From Enterococcus_E cecorum_B (GTDB lineage: Bacteria > Bacillota > Bacilli > Lactobacillales > Enterococcaceae): DNA of 7,651 bases. The translations under genes and the position numbers were made by a program. The notes below the pieces were generated by a model, which was not told the origin of the DNA, made no database searches, and saw nothing but the letters and a program-made list of their open reading frames with translations. Positions within the stretch are counted from its first letter, which is position 1; each line of letters begins with the position of its first letter. Location of the stretch: assembly GCA_946499615.1 (NCBI GenBank), contig CAMMST010000074.1, positions 1 through 7,651 of the forward strand, read 5' to 3'. Below are positions 1 to 6,731 of this stretch, in pieces.

Positions 1-23
1 CGTTTGATTTCAGCGACTTTGTT

Positions 24-52
24 AGAATATCACGATTCAAATGATGCGTCAA
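24..52 (-). promoter_or_regulatory. Strong promoter, probably for an rRNA or other stable-RNA operon beyond the left edge
   Basis: On the minus strand a TTGACG -35 box (47-52) and a TATTCT -10 box (24-29) are separated by exactly 17 bp. The stretch upstream (about 53-80) is rich in A and T runs, like an UP element. Seven bases after the -10 box the transcript would start with G at position 17 and read GUCGCUGAAAUC. From memory, an AAGTCGCTG-like start region follows the -10 box in many Bacilli rRNA operons, and initiation with G is typical of them. No start codon or ribosome site follows within the window. The promoter is seen in the sequence; the rRNA assignment is inference, and a tRNA cluster or a protein gene is possible. 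Confidence 0.6.
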
Positions 53-98
53 GGGGTTTTTACAAAAAAAGTTATAAAAACGTTTTCGAACAAAAGAT

Positions 99-145
99 AA
101 GCCCAAATACCTTGATAAAACAAAAGGTATTCAGGCTTTTTTTTT
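99..145 (-). terminator. Terminator of the ymdB-ricA-mutS-mutL-maf operon, possibly bidirectional
   Basis: AAGCC (99-103) pairs with GGCTT (134-138), and AATACCTT (106-113) pairs with AAGGTATT (124-131). A 2-nt internal mismatch separates the two stems and the loop has 10 nt. On the minus strand the hairpin starts just after the maf stop codon and is followed by a broken U-rich run (ATCTTTTG). On the plus strand it is followed by a perfect run of nine T (137-145), so it would also stop antisense transcription from the left. It separates the repair operon from the strong promoter downstream. Confidence 0.8.
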
Positions 146-146
146 G

Positions 147-698
147 CTAAAATTGTTTCAAGTTTTGATACAAAGCGGCCACTGGCAAACCGACAATCGC
201 ATAATAATCGCCTTCAATAGATTGAATATATTTACTTGCTAGCCCTTGAATGGCATAGGCACCGGCTTTGTCTTTATATTCATCTTCTAATAGATATTGT
301 GTGATTTCTTCCTCGGTCATTGGATAAAAAGTGACTGCAGCTTTACTGATAAAGTTTGCTACCTTGTCTTTTGATTGAATGCTGACAGCTGTGTAGACTT
401 CATGTGTTTGTCCACTAAGCATTTTCAACATGAATCTAGCATCATTTTCATCTTGAGGTTTCCCTAAAATTTGATTCTGACAGATAACTGAAGTATCACT
501 ACCAATAACCACTGCTTCGGGATAGGCTTTTAAAATAGTTGCCGCTTTTTGAGTCGCCATCCGTTGTACGTAATCAACTGGTTGTTCACTTGGATAAGGT
601 GTTTCATCAATATCTGCAGGTACCGCTTGAAAGTCTGCGATAACTCTTGCTAGTAATTCTTTTCTTCTAGGTGATTGTGAAGCCAGTATATATTGCAT
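147..698 (-). CDS. maf: Maf-family nucleoside triphosphate pyrophosphatase
   Basis: This is a 183-residue protein of the usual length for the Maf/YhdE family. These cytosolic enzymes cleave dTTP, UTP and some modified nucleotides to the monophosphate and pyrophosphate; in Bacillus subtilis Maf overproduction also blocks septation. Family signatures are visible: the N-terminal ASQSPRR (residues 6-12) with the phosphate-binding arginines, K51, the VIGSDT strand with D68, LGKP with K80, the SGQTHEVYTAV segment (95-105), and KAGAYAIQG with Q151. K80 and Q151 suggest the dTTP/UTP-specific subgroup, by family knowledge only. The ATG has an AGAAAGGA ribosome site (705-712) 6 nt upstream, overlapping the mutL stop codon 12 nt away, so it is the last operon gene and probably translationally coupled. 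The terminator begins next to its stop codon. Confidence 0.95.
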   Translation of the reverse strand: MQYILASQSPRRKELLARVIADFQAVPADIDETPYPSEQPVDYVQRMATQKAATILKAYPEAVVIGSDTSVICQNQILGKPQDENDARFMLKMLSGQTHEVYTAVSIQSKDKVANFISKAAVTFYPMTEEEITQYLLEDEYKDKAGAYAIQGLASKYIQSIEGDYYAIVGLPVAALYQNLKQF

Positions 699-710
699 TT
701 GATTTCCTTT

Positions 711-2765
711 CTAATGTGGATCTTGAATACGTTTAAACATCTTTTCTAAATCTTTATTGGTAAAATGAATGAGTACTGGGCGCCCATGTGGACAATTATA
801 TGGGTTTTCGCATTTAGCTAAATCCGTAAGTAAAGTTCTAGCTTGAATATCGCTTAAATGATGGTTAGCTTTAATCGAACGTTTACAACTCATCATAATC
901 GCGGTTGCTGCTCTAAAATCTTTCACCGTCACCGAACCGTTAAGCAATACCATATCAATCATTTCACGAATAATTGTTTCTTCTTGCCCTTTAGGATACC
1001 AAGTTGGATGTGCCCGCACGATAAAACTATTTTGTCCAAAGTCTTCCAATTGAATACCAACACTGACTAGCACATCCTTTTTCTCTTTTAATTTTAGATA
1101 ATCACTATTTGGATAATCCAAAACAATCGGAATGAGTAATTCTTGCAAATGTTCATCCACTTCGCCAATTTTTTCCCGATAGTATTCATATTTAATCCGC
1201 TCTTGAGCCGCATGTTGGTCGATAATGTATAAACCGCGGTCTGACTGGGCAAAAAGGTACGTCCCATGCATTTGGCCAAAATATTCTAAATACGGAAAGG
1301 CTTCGTGCTCACTTGGCGTTTCATTTTGTTTTAACAAGGCATATACTTGTTTGGCATCTAAATCCTCATGAAGACTCTCTGTTGGCTCAAATGGATCACT
1401 TTCTGGCAGTTCGCGCACCAAGTTATCCACATTTTCAGTTTCGAATATTTGTTCGTCAAGTGTTTCTTCTTGACTAGCTAATGTTGAATTTTCAAGATTT
1501 TTAACAAGGTTGTCAAAATCATCCGTTCTTTTTCCACATTCATCCACAAGCTTATCCACAGAATTATCCACATTTCCACTCGTAGTTACCTTGTTTTCCC
1601 CAGAATCGAGAGTTGGCTCTAAGTAAAACTGATTCTTCTGACTATCAAACTGCAACTTTCCACCTTTTTTCTCCACAGTAGGTGACAAATCTAGGTTTAA
1701 TTGTGTTGGTTTGACTTGTTCTTTTGGATTGACTTTTTGTTTAAAATCGAGATTCGCACCGACATTAGGAATCAAGACTTGTTCGCGCAACTTATCATTG
1801 ATTGCTTTACTTACCAATGAAAATAGCTCTTCTTCCTTAGAGAGTCGGACTTCTTGCTTGGTTGGATGAACATTCACATCCACCAATAACGGATCAGTGT
1901 GAATCTCAATGACCGCAATTGGAAAACGTCCAATCATCAACTTCGATCCATAACCATTCGTAATCGCCTTATTTAACCCATGATTTTTGATATAACGTCC
2001 ATTAATTAAGGTGGTGATATAACTTCTACCTGCACGGGTTAACTCAGGCAAAGATACGTAGCCACTAATCTTAAAATCTAGGTTTTCTGCTTGAATCGCT
2101 AACATTTTCTTGGCATTTTGCAGTCCATATATTCCGGCAATGGTCTGCTTTAAGTCGCCACTGCCATTGGTTTTCGTGAGCTGATGACCGTCATGAACCA
2201 AAGAAAAGGCAATATCCGGATGACTTAAAGCTAGACGATTCACTACATCCGTAATATTGGCTAATTCTGTCTGCAAAGATTTCACATACTTCAAGCGAGC
2301 GGGAGTATTATAGAATAAATCCGACACCTTAATATTGGTTCCTTTACGCAAAGAACCTGGCTTTTCAACGACCACTTTGCCACCATCTAATTCGAGATAA
2401 CTCCCCACAGCAGCATTTTCTTGCGCACTTTCGATGATTACTTTAGACACCGAAGCAATACTAGGTAACGCCTCGCCGCGAAAACCTAACGTACGGATAC
2501 GAAACAAATCATCGCGACTATGAATTTTACTTGTAGCATGACGCTTAAAGGCATTGACCATATCATCTGGCGCAATCCCCTCACCATCATCAATAATCTG
2601 AATGGTTTTAAGTCCCGCTTCTTCAATAAAAATCTCAATCTTATGACTATGCGCATCAATCGCATTTTCCAATAATTCTTTAACGACCGAAGCTGGACGT
2701 TCCACAACTTCTCCAGCCGCGATTTGGTTGGCTAACTGTTCAGAAAGTTCTTGGATTTTTCCCAT
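711..2765 (-). CDS. mutL: DNA mismatch repair protein MutL, endonuclease type
   Basis: The protein has 684 residues, on the long side for Gram-positive MutL. The N-terminal GHKL ATPase is intact: catalytic E30 and Mg-binding N34 in KELLENAIDA, DDGEGI (59-64), TSKI (78-81), GFRGEAL (94-100), and the KGTNIKVSDLFYNTPAR region (141-157). After the transducer domain (to about 330) comes an acidic, low-complexity linker (about 335-488). The C-terminal endonuclease and dimerisation domain carries the metal motif DQHAAQERIKYE (516-527), a QELLIP segment (541-546) that fits a sliding-clamp binding site, SCKRSIKAN (626-634), CPHGRP (658-663) and FKRI (677-680). These show a nicking MutL of the type found in bacteria without MutH. 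Its start has a GAGGTGAG ribosome site (2769-2776) and lies 31 nt after mutS. The linker DNA holds a cluster of DnaA boxes, listed separately. Confidence 0.98.
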   Translation of the reverse strand: MGKIQELSEQLANQIAAGEVVERPASVVKELLENAIDAHSHKIEIFIEEAGLKTIQIIDDGEGIAPDDMVNAFKRHATSKIHSRDDLFRIRTLGFRGEALPSIASVSKVIIESAQENAAVGSYLELDGGKVVVEKPGSLRKGTNIKVSDLFYNTPARLKYVKSLQTELANITDVVNRLALSHPDIAFSLVHDGHQLTKTNGSGDLKQTIAGIYGLQNAKKMLAIQAENLDFKISGYVSLPELTRAGRSYITTLINGRYIKNHGLNKAITNGYGSKLMIGRFPIAVIEIHTDPLLVDVNVHPTKQEVRLSKEEELFSLVSKAINDKLREQVLIPNVGANLDFKQKVNPKEQVKPTQLNLDLSPTVEKKGGKLQFDSQKNQFYLEPTLDSGENKVTTSGNVDNSVDKLVDECGKRTDDFDNLVKNLENSTLASQEETLDEQIFETENVDNLVRELPESDPFEPTESLHEDLDAKQVYALLKQNETPSEHEAFPYLEYFGQMHGTYLFAQSDRGLYIIDQHAAQERIKYEYYREKIGEVDEHLQELLIPIVLDYPNSDYLKLKEKKDVLVSVGIQLEDFGQNSFIVRAHPTWYPKGQEETIIREMIDMVLLNGSVTVKDFRAATAIMMSCKRSIKANHHLSDIQARTLLTDLAKCENPYNCPHGRPVLIHFTNKDLEKMFKRIQDPH
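1423..1677 (+). promoter_or_regulatory. Cluster of DnaA boxes inside mutL
   Basis: Three perfect copies of the DnaA box TTATCCACA lie at 1423-1431, 1552-1560 and 1564-1572. Three one-mismatch copies lie at 1530-1538 (TTTTCCACA), 1540-1548 (TCATCCACA) and 1669-1677 (TTCTCCACA). All six have the same orientation. The central four start 12, 12 and 10 bp apart, close to one helical turn, as in DnaA-binding arrays. They fall in the weakly conserved linker part of mutL. The boxes are seen directly. DnaA binding and a role in titrating DnaA or in controlling initiation or local transcription are inference, from known DnaA-box clusters outside oriC in Bacillus subtilis and datA/DARS in Escherichia coli. 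Confidence 0.5.
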
Positions 2766-2796
2766 GTTCTCACCTCAATTCACAAAACTTACTTCA

Positions 2797-5418
2797 TTAT
2801 TCCTTTTCCAATTCACGTTTTAATTCATTAATCGTAAAGAAGACATCCATCAATGGTTTTAAGTCCGTTAAATCCATCGACTTAATTGCCGCCAATACTT
2901 TTTCTTCAGCTGGCGTCATTTCACTAAATAAAGATAATTGCTCAACAGCTGGTGTACTTTGATTTTCCTTAACGGTTGCTGTCACATTGATTTCTTCTTC
3001 CTTACTTTGGCTAACGACTTGTGCAACTTGTTTTTCTTCTTGATTTTCTAATTTGGTTAAAATCTGATCTGCACGTGCAATTAAGCTTTCTGGCAAGCCT
3101 GCTAACTTACCAACGTGTATGCCATAACTTTTATCAGCCGGACCTTTCATCATCTTATGAAGGAATATGACTTCTCCATCTTTTTCCGTTGCGCCAACAT
3201 GAATATTCACCAAACCAGGCAATTGGCTTTCTAAGGCAGTTAATTCATGATAATGGGTTGAAAAGAGGGTCTTTGCTTGGACATGATTTTGCAAATATTC
3301 AATAATCGCCTGTGCCAAAGCCATCCCGTCAAAAGTAGCAGTTCCACGGCCCAATTCATCAAATAAAACTAGACTATTCACACTTGCATGGCGCAACGCT
3401 TGATTGGCTTCCATCATTTCCACCATAAATGTACTTTGACCGGCAATTAAATCATCACTAGCCCCAATACGCGTGAAAATACGATCAAAAATAGGCAATG
3501 TCGCTTCCTTAGCCGGTACAAAACACCCCATCTGCGTCATGACCACACTTAAGGCAAGTTGACGCATATACGTACTCTTACCAGACATATTTGGCCCTGT
3601 AATTAGCAGCATGGTCGTCTCTTTTGGCATTTCAATCGAGTTGGGAATATAGGTTTGAGCACCTAATACTTTTTCAACAACTGGGTGCCGACCATCAATA
3701 ATTTTCAACTCATGGTCTTGACTAAGCACTGGACGCACGTAGCCATATCGTTCACTCACAATTGCAAAGGCTAGCAAGCAGTCTAACGTAGCCACGGCTT
3801 TGGCTAAAGTTTGTAATTCACTAATTTTGCCTTTTACTTGCTCGCGAATCTCGATAAATAACTGATATTCTAGCTCAGTGGATTTTTCTTGCGCCCCTAA
3901 GATTAATTCTTCTAACTTTTTCAATTCAGGCGTAATAAATCGTTCTGCATTCGCCAAAGTTTGCTTACGATCAAACCGTGAAGTATCCAAATGAGCAAGA
4001 TTAGCTTTCGTGATTTCAATATAGTAACCAAAGACACGATTGTAGCCGATTTTTAGATTTTTGACACCGGTTAATTCACGTTCTTTGGCTTCTAATTCGG
4101 CTAACCATTGTTTCCCATTTTTCATCGCCAAACGGTATTCGTCTAGCTGTTCATTGTAGCCCGTCTTGATGAGATTGCCCTCATTTAACTGCAAAGGCGC
4201 CTCTTCATCAATCGCTTGTTCAATCAAATCCACCAAATCATTCATCGGATTTAAATCTTGTAAAAGCACTTGCCACTGACCTTGATCAATACCGGTTAAA
4301 ATCTGTCTAAGATAAGGAATTTGTGCCAATGACTGTTTTAATTGTAGTAAATCACGCGCATTGACACTCCCAAAAGATACCTTCCCTGCCAAACGTTCTA
4401 AATCATATACTTTGGTTAATCCTTGAATGATATCTTCCCGTTCAAAAAAGGAAGTAATCAAAGAAGCCACCATTTCCTGACGACTTAGGATTTGCTTTTC
4501 TTGAATTAAGGGACGATCTAGCCACTGTTTTAAAAGCCGCGCACCCATGGCTGTCTTCGTTTCATCCAACAACCATAGTAAAGTGCCTTGCTTTTTACCT
4601 GTACGAATTGCTTGACTTAATTCCAAATTAAACTTCGAATAGTAATCCATTTTCAAATAATGGTCAACTTGATAACTTTGCGCTTGTTGAATATGGTTTA
4701 AGCTGCGTTTTTGCGTTTCTGATAAATAAGCTAACAAATGATTGGTTACCGCTTTTTCGATGTCTGATTGTAGTTGGTTCGTCAAAAAGCTTAGTTCTGC
4801 ATTTTCATTTGCTTCTAATTGAAAAGAAATCACTAAAGAAAGGCGTTGTTTTAATGTTTGCGTCAACTTTTCAGGAATCTCCGTCGTATAAACAATTTCT
4901 TTTGTCTGTAAAATTGAAGCCTCGTTTAACACACTTTCTTCATCCGCAAGCACGGTAGCTTTTAATTCTCCAGTAGATAAATCGACATAACTAAAACCAA
5001 ATTGGCCCGCTTGATAACTTAAAGCCGTTAAAAAATTATTTTCTTTCGCAGCTAAAGACTTGCCATCCATCACGGTACCTGGAGTGACTAATTGCACTAC
5101 TTCTCTTTTCACCATGCCTTTAGTTAGCTTAGGATCTTCTACTTGTTCACAAATCGCCACTTTATACCCTTGCTCGACCAAGGTATCAATATAGCCGCTT
5201 GCCGCATGATAAGGGACTCCACACATCGGGATTGGATCTTCGGCATTTTTATTACGACTCGTTAAGGTTAGTTCTAAAATTTGAGCCGCTTTTTTAGCAT
5301 CCTCATAAAACATTTCATAAAAATCACCTAAACGATAGAACAAAAACGCATCTGGATATTGCGCCTTGATTTGAAAATATTGCTCCATCATCGGGGTATG
5401 CTTTGTCTTTTGTGGCAT
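2797..5418 (-). CDS. mutS: DNA mismatch recognition ATPase MutS
   Basis: The protein has 873 residues, normal for MutS1. It binds mismatches and small loops as a clamp-shaped dimer and, after ATP binding, recruits MutL. The mismatch-reading Phe-X-Glu motif is present as F33-Y34-E35 in GDFYEMF. The connector, lever and clamp regions (about 130-540) are followed by the ABC-type ATPase: Walker A GPNMSGKST (608-616), STFMVEM (662-668), Walker B with the D-loop LVLFDELGRGT (683-693) and the switch histidine in STHYHE (720-725). QLSLF (827-831), in the tail, matches the sliding-clamp binding motif of Gram-positive MutS, and a helical C-terminal segment follows for oligomerisation. The ATG shares one base with the ricA stop (TAATG), and a strong AGGAAGGA site (5427-5434) lies in the last ricA codons, so translation is probably coupled. 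All key residues are intact. Confidence 0.98.
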   Translation of the reverse strand: MPQKTKHTPMMEQYFQIKAQYPDAFLFYRLGDFYEMFYEDAKKAAQILELTLTSRNKNAEDPIPMCGVPYHAASGYIDTLVEQGYKVAICEQVEDPKLTKGMVKREVVQLVTPGTVMDGKSLAAKENNFLTALSYQAGQFGFSYVDLSTGELKATVLADEESVLNEASILQTKEIVYTTEIPEKLTQTLKQRLSLVISFQLEANENAELSFLTNQLQSDIEKAVTNHLLAYLSETQKRSLNHIQQAQSYQVDHYLKMDYYSKFNLELSQAIRTGKKQGTLLWLLDETKTAMGARLLKQWLDRPLIQEKQILSRQEMVASLITSFFEREDIIQGLTKVYDLERLAGKVSFGSVNARDLLQLKQSLAQIPYLRQILTGIDQGQWQVLLQDLNPMNDLVDLIEQAIDEEAPLQLNEGNLIKTGYNEQLDEYRLAMKNGKQWLAELEAKERELTGVKNLKIGYNRVFGYYIEITKANLAHLDTSRFDRKQTLANAERFITPELKKLEELILGAQEKSTELEYQLFIEIREQVKGKISELQTLAKAVATLDCLLAFAIVSERYGYVRPVLSQDHELKIIDGRHPVVEKVLGAQTYIPNSIEMPKETTMLLITGPNMSGKSTYMRQLALSVVMTQMGCFVPAKEATLPIFDRIFTRIGASDDLIAGQSTFMVEMMEANQALRHASVNSLVLFDELGRGTATFDGMALAQAIIEYLQNHVQAKTLFSTHYHELTALESQLPGLVNIHVGATEKDGEVIFLHKMMKGPADKSYGIHVGKLAGLPESLIARADQILTKLENQEEKQVAQVVSQSKEEEINVTATVKENQSTPAVEQLSLFSEMTPAEEKVLAAIKSMDLTDLKPLMDVFFTINELKRELEKE

Positions 5419-5792
5419 TACTGATTTCCTTCCTGTTCAAGTTGTTGATTCACTTGATATTGAATTTTATTTGTCAAATATTGTAATAAATCGTCGGCCT
5501 CAATTAGTTTTTCACGATAACTGACGACTAACGGATGATTTTTATAACGTTCATTCGCCTCATCTAACTGTTTGAGTGCCTCTTGTTTAGCCTTTTCTTT
5601 GCCATAATGCTCAAACTGAACAACTTGTTTTTGTAAGTTTTTAATTTCTTCTTCTAAATTTTTAAGCCCTTGATGTTGATTCACTTTTGCTTGAATTTGT
5701 TTAAAATCTCGAATGGTCTCGTTTTCTCTTAGCAATTGTTTAATCTGCTCAAGGGTTTGCTGAATTTGTCGCTCTTGCTCTAGATATGTCAT
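5418..5792 (-). CDS. ricA: YlbF/YmcA-family protein, RicA-like
   Basis: This is a 124-residue, highly charged and almost wholly helical protein with coiled-coil character, matching the Com_YlbF family. Its position directly before mutS is that of ymcA (ricA) in Bacillus subtilis, where RicA, RicF and RicT form a complex that assists RNase Y in mRNA maturation and influences Spo0A phosphorylation, biofilm formation and competence. The segment from NLQKQVVQFEHYGKEKA (about 52-68) to the late DLLQYLTNKIQYQVN (about 101-115) fits the family pattern. It has no cysteine and a short C-terminus, whereas the B. subtilis complex binds iron-sulfur clusters through cysteines. The ATG has an AGGA site (5800-5803) 7 nt upstream and is 13 nt after ymdB; its stop overlaps the mutS start. 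The family is well supported; the exact orthologue (YmcA rather than YlbF) rests mainly on synteny. Confidence 0.85.
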   Translation of the reverse strand: MTYLEQERQIQQTLEQIKQLLRENETIRDFKQIQAKVNQHQGLKNLEEEIKNLQKQVVQFEHYGKEKAKQEALKQLDEANERYKNHPLVVSYREKLIEADDLLQYLTNKIQYQVNQQLEQEGNQ

Positions 5793-5805
5793 CGTTTCAT
5801 CCTAT

Positions 5806-6609
5806 CTAATCATTTTCGCTAAATGGGCGGTCTTCACTGATTTGAATTGGAAAAATGCGGGTTGCTTTACCTGTCTTATCATCCACATCAATGACACAAG
5901 CAGATAAAATAAAACGTCCTTTTTCCACCACTTCAAAACGTTGAGGTAAGCTAGTTAAGAATTTTTCGATTACCGCTTCTTTTTTCATTCCTAAAATACC
6001 ATCATAAGGTCCTGTCATGCCGACATCGGTTAAATAAGCGGTTCCTTTAGGTAAAATTCTGGCATCATTGGTTTGCACATGCGTATGCGTCCCAACTATT
6101 GCAGATACTCGGCCATCTAAAAACCAGCCCATCGCTTGTTTTTCACTCGTTGTCTCTGCATGGAAATCGACAAAAATATAAGGAGTCCGCTTTTGAATTT
6201 GGGCTAACAATTCTTCCATTTTACGGAAAGGATCATCTAAATCCACCATAAATGAGCGCCCTTGCAGATTCACTACCGCTAATTCTTGTTGGTTAACCTT
6301 CACAAAGACCACACCAACCCCTGGCACACCTGTTGGAAAATTCGCTGGTCGCACCATTCTCTTCGCATCCTCGATAAATTCAAAAATCCCGCGGTTATCC
6401 CAAGCATGGTTCCCTAGTGTAATCACATCTGCCCCATCTTGCAAAAATTTCTTATAGATTTTTTCGGTGATTCCGCGACCACTTGCTGCATTTTCACCAT
6501 TCACAATTGTTACTTGTGGACGATATTTTTTCTTTAATTTTGGCAAGTATTCGCTGACCGTATTTCGTCCTAAAGATCCCACAACATCCCCAATAAATAA
6601 TAACCTCAA
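5806..6609 (-). CDS. ymdB: YmdB-family metallophosphoesterase (cyclic nucleotide phosphodiesterase)
   Basis: This 267-residue protein matches the YmdB family in length and motifs. Bacillus subtilis YmdB is a cytosolic di-metal phosphodiesterase acting on cyclic nucleotides; it affects biofilm versus motility decisions and lies next to rny (RNase Y). All metal ligands known for the family can be placed: D8 in FIGDVVG, E39 and N40 in NGENAASGRG, N67 and H68 in LGNHAWDN, H150 in DFHAETTSEK, and H175 and H177 in GTHTHVQTND. The start is TTG, chosen because no in-frame ATG precedes the MRLLFIGDVVG strand, and an AAGAGGA site (6616-6622) sits 6 nt upstream. It is the first gene of the five-gene operon, with its own promoter about 35 bp upstream. 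The substrate in this organism is not shown by the sequence. Confidence 0.95.
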   Translation of the reverse strand: MRLLFIGDVVGSLGRNTVSEYLPKLKKKYRPQVTIVNGENAASGRGITEKIYKKFLQDGADVITLGNHAWDNRGIFEFIEDAKRMVRPANFPTGVPGVGVVFVKVNQQELAVVNLQGRSFMVDLDDPFRKMEELLAQIQKRTPYIFVDFHAETTSEKQAMGWFLDGRVSAIVGTHTHVQTNDARILPKGTAYLTDVGMTGPYDGILGMKKEAVIEKFLTSLPQRFEVVEKGRFILSACVIDVDDKTGKATRIFPIQISEDRPFSEND

Positions 6610-6615
6610 AATTTT

Positions 6616-6622
6616 TCCTCTT
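6616..6622 (-). promoter_or_regulatory. Ribosome binding site fixing the TTG start of ymdB
   Basis: The minus strand reads AAGAGGA, followed by 6 nt and then TTG (6609-6607). No ATG or GTG lies nearby in frame, so this Shine-Dalgarno sequence supports TTG as the true start. Confidence 0.75.
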
Positions 6623-6644
6623 CTCTAATTAATCTCATTTCTTT

Positions 6645-6673
6645 ATTATAAGCTAGGAAAGAAAATTAAGCAA
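6645..6673 (-). promoter_or_regulatory. Sigma-A type promoter of the ymdB-ricA-mutS-mutL-maf operon
   Basis: On the minus strand a perfect TATAAT -10 box (6645-6650) lies 17 bp after TTGCTT (6668-6673), which keeps the TTG half of the -35 consensus. The expected start near 6638 would give a leader of about 30 nt before the ymdB TTG codon. It sits between the HAD-gene terminator and ymdB. No other promoter-sized gap exists inside the five-gene cluster, so it probably drives all of it. Confidence 0.75.
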
Positions 6674-6685
6674 AATTTCCCATAC

Positions 6686-6714
6686 AAAAAGAGGCATCCA
6701 CCTTCTGACGCCTC
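6686..6714 (-). terminator. Rho-independent terminator after the HAD phosphatase gene
   Basis: On the minus strand GAGGCGTC (6714-6707) pairs with GATGCCTC (6698-6691) through 8 bp including one G-U pair. The loop has 8 nt and TTTTT (6690-6686) follows. Read on the plus strand the same stem has one A-C mismatch and is followed by six T (6717-6722), so weak two-way activity is possible. It isolates the HAD gene from the operon promoter just downstream. Confidence 0.85.
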
Positions 6715-6731
6715 CATTTTTTCGAATATTT

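Noticed and set aside
1..150. A plus-strand frame open from the left edge to 150
   Set aside because: It would read through the promoter and the terminator hairpin and ends in its T-run; the residues resemble no protein family, so it is chance.
787..795. DnaA-box-like TGTGGACAA (787-795), and a similar TCATCCACA at 5879-5887
   Set aside because: Each is an isolated one-mismatch match. The first lies in codons for the conserved NCPH motif of MutL, so it is explained by protein conservation; neither is part of an array.
858..1279. Short open frames on both strands (858-1070 plus, 1094-1279 minus) inside mutL
   Set aside because: They lie wholly within the conserved MutL C-terminal domain in other frames, have no convincing ribosome site and their products show no known family features.
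2486..2707. A 73-residue minus-strand open frame overlapping the mutL start region
   Set aside because: It is an out-of-frame reading of the highly conserved ATPase domain; the residues look like a frame-shifted shadow.
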